Shown here: one piece after another, positions 14,875-23,467 of the stretch | Numbering within the stretch: the stretch's first letter is position 1 | Layout: each line of letters opens with the position of its first letter | Assembly (NCBI GenBank): GCA_963722575.1 | Contig: CAVRNR010000020.1 | Coordinates: forward strand, 124,001 to 188,000 | Origin: Fen-178 sp963722575 | Lineage (GTDB): Bacteria > Acidobacteriota > Terriglobia > Bryobacterales > Bryobacteraceae | DNA: 64,000 nt | Reading direction: 5' to 3' | Notes under the pieces: model-generated | Told to the model about the DNA's origin: nothing | Database searches by the model: none | The model's input: only the letters and a program-made list of their open reading frames with translations | Program-made: the position numbers and the translations under genes

Positions 14875-17541
14875 TCACTCTTCCCGCAGCGCCGACACGG
14901 GGTCGATCTTGGTGGCCCGCCGCGCCGGCAGGTAACAGGCCAGCATCGCCAGGGCGGCCAGCACCAGCGGCGCTCCAACCAGCAGCGGCGGATTGTTGTC
15001 CCATTGGCCGAAGTTCCGCGCCAGCACGTCGCTGTAAGCGGCGAAGATGCGCGCCAGGGCAAACGCGCCGCTGATGCCGAGCACCGAGCCCGCCACCACC
15101 AGCGCCGTCCCTTCTCTCAGCACCAGCCCCTGCACCTGGCGGGCGCGCGCGCCGAGTGCCATGCGGATGCCGATCTCCTTGCGCCGCCTTACCACCGCGT
15201 ACGCCGTGACTCCGCCCAGGCCGACGCAGGCCAGCAGCAGCGCGAAAAAGCCCAGAATCGCGTACATCGCGGAACCCCATTGGGCGAACGAGTTGATCCG
15301 GTCGAGATCCTCTTGCATGGTGTGCACGTCGAAAACCGTGAGACCGGGATGAAGCGATGCCATGTGGTCGCGCACGGCCGCTGGAGTGTCCCGCCCCGCC
15401 ATGCCGCGCACCAGAACGGTGACGCGGCGCGCCGCGTTCTTGCCAAGCCACCCGGCCGTTAGCGGCAGATAGAACGTGGCCACTGGTCTTGGCATCGTGA
15501 GGCCGGCCCGAATATCGCGCGCCACGCCGACCACCGTGTAGGTCAGGTCCCCCTCGCGAATGCGGCGGCCAATCGGATCCTCGGCGCCGAACAACGCGCG
15601 CGCGGCGGTTTGGCTGAGGATGGCCGGCCCATCCTGTTCCCGGTCGCGCGGGCCGAACTCGCGCCCGCCCACCAGAGGCTCTCCCAGCGTGGCGAAGTAA
15701 TTTGCCCCGATGCGCTCGCGGTAGGCCGAGATCGGTGCCTGGCCAACTTTCCCGTCGCCGGCCGGAGCCGACAAGCGGGTAGAGTCCCCGTGGGAGGGCA
15801 GAGCGCTGCCGGTCAACGCCACGGCGCGAACCCCGTTGACGCGCGCGAGCTCGTCGGGCAGTTCTCGAAACAGCGCCGCCGCTCGCTCCGCGGAATAGCC
15901 GTCCCGTACCGGGTCGAGTGAAACCAGGTTGAGATTGGCGACTTCGAAGCCGGTGCCCATTCGGGTACTGCTCAGGAACGCCAGGGCCACAAACCAGGTG
16001 ACCAGCAGAAGCATCAGGGATGCCGCCATCTGGCCGGCCACGAAGAGATTGCGCAAGCCGAGGCGGCGATAGCCGCGCAGCGGCGCCTGCGCGCCCTCTT
16101 TCAAAGTGACGCCGATATCGGTGCGCGTCGCAGAGAGCGCCGGCGCCAGTCCGAAGCCTATGCCCGCCGCCAGCGCAATTGCCAGCGTGATGGCGAGCAC
16201 GTGAAGATCAAGCTGGCAGTTGAACTCGAGCGGGATCTGCGAAGGCAGTGGCAGAGACGAGAGTACGTGTGTGATCCCATAGGCCAGCACGATGCCGGCC
16301 AGCCCACCGGCGAAAGACAAGAGCACGCTCTCGGTGAGGAGCTGCCTCACCAGGCGTGCGCGGCTGGCGCCCACCGAAAGACGAATGGCAATTTCCCGCC
16401 TTCTCTGGCTGCCGCGGGCCAGCAGCAGACCGGCCAGGTTGGTACACACCAGCGAGAGGACCAGCGCCCACAGCACCACGTTGAAGGTGTCGACCAGCGC
16501 GTGCTGCTCCGGTGAGGCGTAGCCAACGGTGCCGGCCGGCATCAGCCGCACCACCCGGCCTTTGGGATCGCGGGCGCGGCGGACTCCGGTTTCCTGGTCG
16601 AGGTTGCGCGTCATGCCATCGAGAACGGCTTCCGCCGCGGCGAGCGTCACACCATGCGCCAGCCGAAACACGACGCGAAATATCTCGCGGTCGCTGCGAT
16701 GGAGCGGATCGCCGCTCAGTTCCGGAGCCAGGGAAACGCCGCACGTCACGGGCACAAACAGATCCGCCGGAGCCTGCGGCCAGATACCCAGAAAATCCTT
16801 GGGACCGATGCCCACGATGGTGGCCATCGAACCGTTCAACCGCAGGCTGCGTCCCACGGCGTGCGGGTCCGCGCCCAGGTGAGTGCGCCAGAAGCGGTCG
16901 CTCACCACCACCACGGGAGCCATCCCGGGCTTCTCCGTTTCCGGCCCGAAAACGCGGCCCGCGGCCGGCGCCACGCCCAAGGTGGTGAAATACTCGGGAG
17001 ACACCAGGTGTCCGGAAACCCGTTCCGCCCGCGTGCTTTTGTCGCCGGTGAACGTCACGGCGAACGGCACTGGTCCCAGCACAGCCGTGGCCGCGGCCAC
17101 CGTCTGGCGGGCATCCCGGTAGCGCTCGAAATTCGGGTAGGAAACCTGGGTCCAAAAAAAGGTCGCCAGCGTCGCGGGGTCGCGCAAGCCCGGAGCCGGC
17201 CCTACAATGGCCCGGCATTCGCTGAGCACCGCGCAGCACATCCCAATGCCGAAGCCGAGCGAAAGCACCGCCACCGCGGTGAACCCCGGCGCCTTGGCCA
17301 GCACCCGCAGGGCATAGACTACGTCCTGCCGGATCTCGCTGAGATACTCGGCGGGCAGCCGGACGGCGATATCGGCCAGCAGCCTCACCAGGCCGAACAG
17401 ACCGTACCGCCGCCAGGCTTCAGGCGCGGCGTCTTCACCCAAGCGCTCGAGATCCTCGCCATACAACATGCGGAACTCGTGCGGATACGCGCTCGCCAGG
17501 CGCCGATAGAGGGACAGGCACAAGCCCACTCGGGGGTTCAT
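14875..17541 (-). CDS. Acidobacterial orphan MacB/FtsX-type permease (ADOP)
   Basis: This 888-residue membrane protein has the ADOP plan: a soluble N-terminal segment of about 80 residues (RVGLCLSLYRRLASAYP...), then two repeats of membrane segment, large periplasmic MacB-like domain and three-helix FtsX domain, ending in YLPARRATKIDPVSALREE. No ATPase gene is adjacent, as is usual for the group; the transported substrate is unknown. The ATG at 17541 shares its A with the PadR stop (TGATG) and has AGGAGG 8 bases upstream, which fixes the start; an earlier ATG would lie inside the PadR gene. PadR control of the pair is expected. Confidence 0.92.
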   Translation of the reverse strand: MNPRVGLCLSLYRRLASAYPHEFRMLYGEDLERLGEDAAPEAWRRYGLFGLVRLLADIAVRLPAEYLSEIRQDVVYALRVLAKAPGFTAVAVLSLGFGIGMCCAVLSECRAIVGPAPGLRDPATLATFFWTQVSYPNFERYRDARQTVAAATAVLGPVPFAVTFTGDKSTRAERVSGHLVSPEYFTTLGVAPAAGRVFGPETEKPGMAPVVVVSDRFWRTHLGADPHAVGRSLRLNGSMATIVGIGPKDFLGIWPQAPADLFVPVTCGVSLAPELSGDPLHRSDREIFRVVFRLAHGVTLAAAEAVLDGMTRNLDQETGVRRARDPKGRVVRLMPAGTVGYASPEQHALVDTFNVVLWALVLSLVCTNLAGLLLARGSQRRREIAIRLSVGASRARLVRQLLTESVLLSFAGGLAGIVLAYGITHVLSSLPLPSQIPLEFNCQLDLHVLAITLAIALAAGIGFGLAPALSATRTDIGVTLKEGAQAPLRGYRRLGLRNLFVAGQMAASLMLLLVTWFVALAFLSSTRMGTGFEVANLNLVSLDPVRDGYSAERAAALFRELPDELARVNGVRAVALTGSALPSHGDSTRLSAPAGDGKVGQAPISAYRERIGANYFATLGEPLVGGREFGPRDREQDGPAILSQTAARALFGAEDPIGRRIREGDLTYTVVGVARDIRAGLTMPRPVATFYLPLTAGWLGKNAARRVTVLVRGMAGRDTPAAVRDHMASLHPGLTVFDVHTMQEDLDRINSFAQWGSAMYAILGFFALLLACVGLGGVTAYAVVRRRKEIGIRMALGARARQVQGLVLREGTALVVAGSVLGISGAFALARIFAAYSDVLARNFGQWDNNPPLLVGAPLVLAALAMLACYLPARRATKIDPVSALREE

Positions 17542-17894
17542 CACCAGGCCTCCTGTCGGCGTTTCTTTTGCACCATCCGGACCATCTCTTGCAGCCGCTC
17601 GCATTCCAGCTCGAGCACGGTTCGTCCGAACCGCGTCAACTTGTAGTAGCGGCGGCGGGCGTCATCCAGCTCCGCCACCGGCCGCTCGCCGGACTCTTCA
17701 ATCAGCCCGTCGGCGATCAGCCGTTTCAGGGAGCCATACAGAGTGGCGGGCCAAAGGCGGACCGTTCCATTGGTTCGCTCCAGGACTTCCTGCATGATGC
17801 CGTAGCCGTGCTGCTCGGCGCCGGCCAGCGACAGCAGAATGTGGAACCAGTTGTTGTGAAGGGGAAGAAAGGCGGCGGCGTCTTTATCGGTCAT
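17541..17894 (-). CDS. PadR-family transcriptional regulator
   Basis: The 117-residue winged-helix protein has the PadR N-terminus (LPLHNNWFHILLSLAG...HGYGIMQEV) and the wing segment LWPATLYGSLKRLIADGLIEE, followed by a C-terminal dimerisation helix. It is translationally coupled to the ADOP permease gene, a pairing repeated many times in acidobacterial genomes, and most likely represses that operon. No Shine-Dalgarno sequence precedes the ATG; instead an AT-rich palindrome lies just upstream, so translation may be leaderless or weak. Confidence 0.93.
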   Translation of the reverse strand: MTDKDAAAFLPLHNNWFHILLSLAGAEQHGYGIMQEVLERTNGTVRLWPATLYGSLKRLIADGLIEESGERPVAELDDARRRYYKLTRFGRTVLELECERLQEMVRMVQKKRRQEAW

Positions 17895-17897
17895 ACA

Positions 17898-17911
17898 TCA
17901 TATATATATGA
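17898..17911. promoter_or_regulatory. AT-rich palindrome at the padR start, candidate operator
   Basis: TCATATATATATGA is a perfect 14-base palindrome 3 bases upstream of the padR ATG, in the place of a ribosome-binding site or -10 region. PadR proteins bind short inverted repeats at their own promoters, so autorepression here is plausible but unproven. Confidence 0.45.
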
Positions 17912-18011
17912 CACGATATAGAGTGCTTCGTCAAGCCCTCAAGCGATTCGGGCCCCGGGGTGCCCTCTGGGCCGCCCGGCCGCTATGGCGCATGGGCGGC
18001 GCTCCCGCCCG

Positions 18012-19526
18012 TCAGGCCAGTTTCTGTAAGGCGACTTCCACGGCCGCGTAGGGTGAGATGCCGGGGATTTGCACGTCCATTCCCGTGTTCTCGGGCTCCA
18101 GTTTGAGTTCCACTGGGGCCTCCGAACCCAGGGTCCACATCCGTGCCGCGCGGTACTGCTGTGGGAACCATACGGTCGCCTGGCTGACCGAGAAGCGCGA
18201 GGAACCGGCGAAGTTGGTGATCTGCAACAGCGCGGAAGCTCCGCCCGGCGCGGCGGTGTGCGCCGAGAGGAACGCCGAGAGGTTGAAGAAGCGCGACAAA
18301 TCGTTGGCCCGGCCGAGCAGCACGTGAATATCCCTGGCCACCATGTAGGGGTCCGGAGCCTCGTCCTTGCACACCGCGAACTTGCCTTTTCCGAGTTTCC
18401 GGAGATCCAATCGGGGGTGCGCCACGCCGGTCGGCGTGCCACCTTCTCCCTTCCAGCTTTGGCTCACCAGGAGCGCCCCACCCTGCCGGGCGAAGTCGAG
18501 CAGCCTCTTACGCGCAGCCGGCTCGGGCATGGCCACGTCGACCGAAATCAGCGCCTTGAACCCCGTCAGCGGCGCCGTGGCCAGCTTGGATTTCTCGATG
18601 ATCCGGAACGGGACATTGCTCCGTACCATCAAATTCAGAGTTTCGGTGCCAATGGTCTCATTGGGGCCCGAAAAATCCGAGATCACCCCCACCAGGCCCA
18701 CCGGCGAGTTCGTCTCCCATTGGCTGTGTCGCGCAAAGAAGGCCAGCGCGCCGGCGATCGACTTCCACGTATCCAGGGCGGCCTGTTCTTTCTGGGCGAG
18801 ACTCGCCCGCAGAGCATCGTCGAGAGACACAACCCAACGCCCGCAAAAGGACCCCGAATCCGTAATCGCGCGCCGGTAGGCGTCCGCCAGGACCACATTG
18901 GCGCCCCCTGGGGGGTCGAACAGCAGCCACGGGATCTTGGAGGGAGCATACACTTTCGCCAGCCGAAGGAACCAGCCGTTGGAGTCGATCCATGGTTCGG
19001 AGGTGGGCCCCGCCGCCTGCGTGTCCGCGCCACGCCGCCAGTCTTGCGAGTTTAACCCCTGGGAAGCGATTCCAGGCCAGACATTGCCTTTGGCCACCAG
19101 CACGGGTGATGCGGAATTCCAGGGCAGGTGCGGATTCGCCGCCAGAGGCAGAATTGGCAGTCCCGCATTGGGAACCTCGCCTTCCATCATCACGGCCGCG
19201 AATCCCGCCGCCCGCGCGCTCTCGACAGCCGCCTGGTTGGCCTGGCCTTCCACCAGCCCCACGAAGGAAAGCCCGGCGCTCTTGCCCTGGGCCAGCAGAG
19301 GCGCGAGTGCTTTCTGCTGTTCCGCGTCGGCTGGAAGCCCTGCCGCCCAGCTCACCACCAGGCAGTTTACGGGCGTGCCGCGCAGAATCTCCAGTACGGC
19401 GGGGTCGAGCCAGCGCTCGAGAACCTCTTTGGACTTCGCCGTGAAGCCCTCCTTCTTCTCACGTTGGCCGATGTCCAGCGGACCAGCCAGCCAGCGCATG
19501 GGAACCCAGGCAGACAGGGCAGCCAC
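18012..19526 (-). CDS. Protein of unknown function coupled to a DUF362 protein
   Basis: I do not recognise the family. The longest frame starts inside the upstream gene, but a GTG at 19526, one base after the DUF362 stop and preceded by GGAGGG, is the better start and gives 504 residues beginning VAALSAWVPM. No clear signal peptide is seen. The middle contains alternating beta/alpha patterns (SFVGLVEGQANQAAVESARAAGF; GFKALISVDVAMPEPAARKRLLDFARQGGALLVS) that resemble a glutamine-amidotransferase or glycosidase-like fold, and the C-terminus looks beta-rich. Tight coupling suggests a shared role with the DUF362 protein. Confidence 0.75.
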   Translation of the reverse strand: MAALSAWVPMRWLAGPLDIGQREKKEGFTAKSKEVLERWLDPAVLEILRGTPVNCLVVSWAAGLPADAEQQKALAPLLAQGKSAGLSFVGLVEGQANQAAVESARAAGFAAVMMEGEVPNAGLPILPLAANPHLPWNSASPVLVAKGNVWPGIASQGLNSQDWRRGADTQAAGPTSEPWIDSNGWFLRLAKVYAPSKIPWLLFDPPGGANVVLADAYRRAITDSGSFCGRWVVSLDDALRASLAQKEQAALDTWKSIAGALAFFARHSQWETNSPVGLVGVISDFSGPNETIGTETLNLMVRSNVPFRIIEKSKLATAPLTGFKALISVDVAMPEPAARKRLLDFARQGGALLVSQSWKGEGGTPTGVAHPRLDLRKLGKGKFAVCKDEAPDPYMVARDIHVLLGRANDLSRFFNLSAFLSAHTAAPGGASALLQITNFAGSSRFSVSQATVWFPQQYRAARMWTLGSEAPVELKLEPENTGMDVQIPGISPYAAVEVALQKLA

Positions 19527-19527
19527 T

Positions 19528-20823
19528 TCAGTCCCTCCCCCCGCCGGGTGGCCCGTAGGGTGGCCCGTCGGGAGGTCCATAGGGTGGTCCACCGGGTTCT
19601 CCGCCTCGCTGTCCGCCTTTGCGCCCGCCGCCAAAACCGTTGAAACCGGCCGGCCGCTTCTCGCGCAAAGTCTTGAAGTCGAATACGACTTCCTTGATGG
19701 GTCGGCCGACTACCTCAATCCGGCTCAGATCGCAGGTCCCGACGCCGAGCTGTTCGGCCAGCCGGAGTTTGTTGTCGCAGCGGAAAAACGGTATCTCGCC
19801 CTTCTGCCCCATGGGATCGTAGTTCATGGCGGCCATGGTCACCGCGGAGGTGTTCACCACGTTGGTGCCGGCCACGATCCAGTTGGGTTTGACAAACGTG
19901 AGGCTTGGATTGGGGGTCTGCCCGCCGGCCATGCTGGTGACGCCATCGGTGATGGCCAGGTGCACGGGTCTTGCCGCCACCAGGTCCGCGATGGCCCGAC
20001 ACACGCGATAACCGTCATCGCGCGGGCTTTTCGGATCGAGCTCGGCGGGCGCTCCAAAAGCGGGCTGCCCGGCGCCCTGGTGGATGATGCGGATGCGGTC
20101 GATTCCGGCGACCAGGTCGTTATCCTCCCACTTGCCCGCGAAATTTCCGTAGGCTAGCAGCGGCGTGATTCCGAACTGGTTCTTCATGACCGTGCTGACG
20201 CCTGTGGTCCCGTGGTCTTTGCACTTGGCGATCGAGACGAAAACGTCGCAATCCACGTAAGAGTGATTCACGTCGTACGCGGGGAACAGCAGGCCGCCGT
20301 TGGGCACCGTGATCCGCGACAGTTTCTTGGCCGAATTCAGGTAGTTGGTGTTCTCGAATTCCACGATCGGGGCGGAACTGATGAAATCGTGGACATTCCA
20401 ATTCGCTTCCAGGAAGTACTCCTCGAAGGGCGTGGTCCAGGGGATGGGGGCGCACTCCACCAGCCGCACGCGCCGCACGCCGGCCTTGGTCATGAGGCTC
20501 ATGACGGCGCAAACGAGGTTGGGATTGGCCCAATGCGAATCGCCCAGCGGATGGTACCCCAGCCGCACCGTCGCGCCGCCATTGAAGTTGAGCTTGATGG
20601 CGACCGTCTTGCCCTTCACCAGTCTTCCCAGGCCGCCCAGCTTGTCGAACATGCCTTCCAGCACGGGAAGCAATTCCGATGGCTCGTAGCTGGTGCATTT
20701 TCCAATGGCCACCGGCGCCGCCGGGGCCGGCACGTTGCCGCGCGCCGGACGGCCCAGGAACATTCCCGCCGCTGCGGCGCCGAGGCCGCCCACAGCTTTC
20801 CTTCTAGTGATGCCGCTTTGCAT
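19528..20823 (-). CDS. Tat-exported DUF362 domain protein
   Basis: This is a 431-residue protein with a twin-arginine signal (ITRRKAVGGLGAAAAG) and a DUF362 core (KGKTVAIKLNFNGG near residues 68-81; VDCDVFVSIAKCKDH; GVTSMAGGQTPNP). DUF362 proteins often accompany ferredoxin-like or secreted acidobacterial proteins; their reaction is unclear. I see no four-cysteine ferredoxin motif. The C-terminus is a low-complexity Gly/Pro tail of repeated GPPYGPPD-type units, encoded by short imperfect DNA repeats at about 19545-19600. It is divergent from the beta-propeller gene at 20947. Confidence 0.82.
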   Translation of the reverse strand: MQSGITRRKAVGGLGAAAAGMFLGRPARGNVPAPAAPVAIGKCTSYEPSELLPVLEGMFDKLGGLGRLVKGKTVAIKLNFNGGATVRLGYHPLGDSHWANPNLVCAVMSLMTKAGVRRVRLVECAPIPWTTPFEEYFLEANWNVHDFISSAPIVEFENTNYLNSAKKLSRITVPNGGLLFPAYDVNHSYVDCDVFVSIAKCKDHGTTGVSTVMKNQFGITPLLAYGNFAGKWEDNDLVAGIDRIRIIHQGAGQPAFGAPAELDPKSPRDDGYRVCRAIADLVAARPVHLAITDGVTSMAGGQTPNPSLTFVKPNWIVAGTNVVNTSAVTMAAMNYDPMGQKGEIPFFRCDNKLRLAEQLGVGTCDLSRIEVVGRPIKEVVFDFKTLREKRPAGFNGFGGGRKGGQRGGEPGGPPYGPPDGPPYGPPGGGRD

Positions 20824-20889
20824 GAACTTCTCCCTCTCCTTACGTCGCCGGAACCCTGGCAGAACTCATATTATCAGGAATTTTTGAGC

Positions 20890-20933
20890 TATACTGACGG
20901 GCGGCGGGGATACCAGAATTCCAATCCCGCCCG
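20890..20933 (+). promoter_or_regulatory. TATACT-type upstream element, copy 1
   Basis: TATACT (20890-20895) is followed by GAC, a G/C-rich stretch and GAATTCC. The same order occurs before the peroxidase gene (53442) and the VWA gene (61461). TATACT is a good -10 element; no clear -35 is seen. Confidence 0.4.
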
Positions 20934-20946
20934 AAGGAGACGATTG

Positions 20947-22005
20947 ATGCGACATTTCTGCCTGGCATTCGCGATGGTAGCCTCCATCGGTCTGGCCCAA
21001 GATGGCCCGTACAAGGTGCTAAAGACCGCCAAAGTAGGTGGCGATGGCGGCTTCGACTACGTTACCGCGGACGCGGCCGGCCGCCGGCTATATGTCGGGC
21101 GCAGCGGGAATCCCGGACGGGTGACGGTGTTCAACCTGGACACTCTGGCGAAGGTGGGCGAGGTTCCGAACACCAACAGAGTGCATGGCGCCACCGTTTC
21201 GCCCAAGTCCCATCACGGGTTCGCCAGCAGCAACCCTGTGGTAATGTTCGACAGCCAGACGCTGGCCACCATCAAGACCATCGAGGTAAAGGGAAACCCC
21301 GACGGCTACCTCTATGACCCGTTCAACGACCGCGTCTACATTTTGAGCCACAGCAAGCCGCACGCCACGGCAATCAACGCCGCCGACGGCTCCATCGCCG
21401 GCACCATCGACGACCTGGGCGGCGCGCCCGAAGAGGCCGCCACCGACGGCAAGGGCACCATCTACGTCGATATCGAGAACGCGCACAGTATCGCCGTCGT
21501 GGATGCCAAGACACTCACCGTCAAGACGCACTACGACCTGGCGGGCAAAGGCGATGGCTGCGCCGGCCTGGCGCTGGATGTGAAGAACCAGGTTCTATTC
21601 GCGGCCTGCCGCGATCCCCAGAACATGGTGATCCTGAGCGCCAGGGACGGCAAGATTCTCGACACTCTTCCGCTCGCTGGAGGCAGCGACGGCGCCGTGT
21701 TCAATCCCAAGACCATGGAAGCTTTCAGCTCGCACGGCAATGGCACTCTGAGCATCATTAAAGAGAAGAGCCCCACCAGTTTCGCGGTGGAAGAGACTTT
21801 GAAGACGATGACGGGCGCCAAGACGCTGACGCTCGATCGCAAGACGGGCCGGATTCTGCTGATCGCCGCCGAGTACGCCGCGCCGGCCGCGCCACCGGCG
21901 AATGCCCCGCCGCCGGCCGAGAAAAAGGGAGGCCGCGGACCAGGCCGCGGACCAGGCCGCCAGATGCTGCCGGATTCGTTCTCGATTCTTGTGGTCGGGA
22001 AGTAG
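20947..22005 (+). CDS. Secreted YVTN-type beta-propeller protein
   Basis: Start chosen at the ATG at 20947 behind GAAGGAGA, opening a signal peptide (MRHFCLAFAMVASIGLAQ); the open frame upstream is a shadow of the DUF362 gene. The 352 residues contain repeated YVTN/NHL-like blades such as DAAGRRLYVGRSGNPGRVTV, DPFNDRVYILS and DGKGTIYVDIENAHSIAVVD. Such proteins form cell-surface or periplasmic propellers that bind ligands or partners. A basic Gly/Arg/Pro linker encoded by tandem 12-base repeats lies near the C-terminus. Confidence 0.85.
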   Translation: MRHFCLAFAMVASIGLAQDGPYKVLKTAKVGGDGGFDYVTADAAGRRLYVGRSGNPGRVTVFNLDTLAKVGEVPNTNRVHGATVSPKSHHGFASSNPVVMFDSQTLATIKTIEVKGNPDGYLYDPFNDRVYILSHSKPHATAINAADGSIAGTIDDLGGAPEEAATDGKGTIYVDIENAHSIAVVDAKTLTVKTHYDLAGKGDGCAGLALDVKNQVLFAACRDPQNMVILSARDGKILDTLPLAGGSDGAVFNPKTMEAFSSHGNGTLSIIKEKSPTSFAVEETLKTMTGAKTLTLDRKTGRILLIAAEYAAPAAPPANAPPPAEKKGGRGPGRGPGRQMLPDSFSILVVGK

Positions 22006-22019
22006 GCAGTCCACCCGTA

Positions 22020-22694
22020 ATGCTTCGCTTCGTTGGTGCGCTATTTCTGCTGAGCGTAATGGTCGCTCACGGCCAACAGACCATCCCCATCATTTTCGAT
22101 ACCGACATCGGCAGCGATATCGATGACGCCCTGGCGCTCGCCCTGGCAGTGCAGTCTCCCGAACTGGATGTCCGCGCGGTTACTACCGTGAGTGACGATA
22201 CGGTCGGCCGCAGTCGCCTGGCCTGGAAAGAAATGGGTCTTTACGGCCGGCACGACATTCCCCTGGCCACCGGCGCGCCGGAGCCTCTGGTCGGCCCCGC
22301 CTTGACCGAGCACGTGCCGCCGCAATTCCAGGTGCTCACGGCGCAAGACGTCCTGCCCCCCGCCGCCCGCCGCCGCGCCGCCGATCTCATCGTCGACACC
22401 TTTCTGGTTCGGTTGATCGAGCTTTGGCAGAGCGGGCAACCCGATCGGTACCCGACGCTGCACGACCCGCTCGCCATGGCGGTGGTGTTTCGGGCTGGCC
22501 TGGTAGAGACCCAGTTGGGCCGTGTCGAAGTCGAGACCGCGGGCGCCGTCGGCAACGGGCTGACGCTGTTCACTCCCGCCGGCCGGCTCCCCAAAGATGT
22601 CGCGCCATCGACCCTGATCGCCCGGCAAGTGAATGTCCGCGGATTTCTGGACCTGCTGGTCGAGCGGCTGTCGGCGCCGCCCCGGGGAAAGTGA
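22020..22694 (+). CDS. Inosine-uridine nucleoside hydrolase-like protein, internally shortened
   Basis: The 224-residue protein starts with a signal peptide (MLRFVGALFLLSVMVAHGQ) and the nucleoside hydrolase calcium motif DTDIGSDIDD (residues 27-36). The C-terminal signature TLHDPLAMA (His148, Asp149) is also present. Family members are about 310 residues; here the segment that normally follows AADLIVDT, carrying the conserved Thr, Asn and Glu ligands of the active site, is missing and the chain jumps to LVRLIELWQ. The frame itself is intact. It is probably inactive as a hydrolase, or a derived form. It begins 15 bases after the propeller gene. Confidence 0.82.
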   Translation: MLRFVGALFLLSVMVAHGQQTIPIIFDTDIGSDIDDALALALAVQSPELDVRAVTTVSDDTVGRSRLAWKEMGLYGRHDIPLATGAPEPLVGPALTEHVPPQFQVLTAQDVLPPAARRRAADLIVDTFLVRLIELWQSGQPDRYPTLHDPLAMAVVFRAGLVETQLGRVEVETAGAVGNGLTLFTPAGRLPKDVAPSTLIARQVNVRGFLDLLVERLSAPPRGK

Positions 22695-22697
22695 GCG

Positions 22698-23399
22698 ATG
22701 ATGGCGAAATTCCTGCCGCGTCTGGGCACGTGGCTCGGCGGCCAGTCGAGGAAGCCCTTCCGCCAAGCCAAGTGGATGTGGAGTTGGTTGGCCGGAACCG
22801 AAGCCGAAGCCATTCAGGCTGAGTACGAATACGGACGCGAGTGCGCCCGGCAGTTCGCCGCGCAGTTCCCGGGCAAAGCCCCGCGCGAGAAGCAGGAAGC
22901 GGTGGCGGCGGTTGGGTCCCGGCTGGCGGATGCCGTGAAGGACCGCCGCCGCCAGTTTCACTTCAGCCTGGTTCGCGCCAGCGTTTCGAACGCCTATGCG
23001 CTGCCGGGCGGTTTCGTCTTCATCACCGAGCCGCTGCTCGACCTGTGCGCGCAAGACCCGGACGAGCTGGCTTTTCTGCTGGGGCACGAAATGGGGCACG
23101 TCTTACGCGGCCATGCCAGGAGCCAGCTCACGGCCCGCGCGTTCCTCAATGCGGTGACGGCGCGGCTCGCAGGTGCCGGTCTGATGCTCCGGCAACTGCT
23201 GAATCAAGGATATTCGAGGGAACTGGAACTGGAGGCGGATGACGAAGGCGCCCGGCTCGCGGCCGCCGCGGGTTTCGATCCCCGCGCCGCCGCGCGCGCT
23301 CTGCAACGTTTGGCGCGGGGAGCGAGCGGCAATGCGGGCCTGATGGAGTACTTCTCTTCCCACCCCCCACTGGCGGAGCGCGTCCGGAAACTGCCGTAA
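22698..23399 (+). CDS. M48-family metallopeptidase
   Basis: The 233-residue protein has the zinc site HEMGH (residues 130-134) and a downstream ExxxD motif in ELEADDEG (Glu177, Asp181), the ligand pattern of M48 peptidases. The usual ALPGGFVFITEPLL segment precedes the site. No signal peptide or lipobox is seen, so this compact form may be cytoplasmic or attached through the short hydrophobic stretch near 150-165. It starts 3 bases after the nucleoside hydrolase stop, so the two are co-transcribed. The stop codon touches a large hairpin. Confidence 0.88.
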   Translation: MMAKFLPRLGTWLGGQSRKPFRQAKWMWSWLAGTEAEAIQAEYEYGRECARQFAAQFPGKAPREKQEAVAAVGSRLADAVKDRRRQFHFSLVRASVSNAYALPGGFVFITEPLLDLCAQDPDELAFLLGHEMGHVLRGHARSQLTARAFLNAVTARLAGAGLMLRQLLNQGYSRELELEADDEGARLAAAAGFDPRAAARALQRLARGASGNAGLMEYFSSHPPLAERVRKLP

Positions 23400-23452
23400 A
23401 AAAGGGGACAGACGCATTTTCCCCGGCGGAAAATGCGTCTGTCCCCTTTTTT
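23398..23452. terminator. 25-base perfect hairpin with A and T runs: bidirectional terminator or REP-type repeat
   Basis: The arms at 23398-23422 and 23428-23452 are perfectly complementary over 25 bases around a 5-base loop. Each begins with an A-run, so either strand ends its stem in a T-run. The AAAAGGGGACAGACGCATTT core resembles repeats found around REP-associated (Y1) transposases in many bacteria, which is from memory of that family; no such transposase is in the window. Confidence 0.8.
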
Positions 23453-23467
23453 TACTAAACTGACGGC

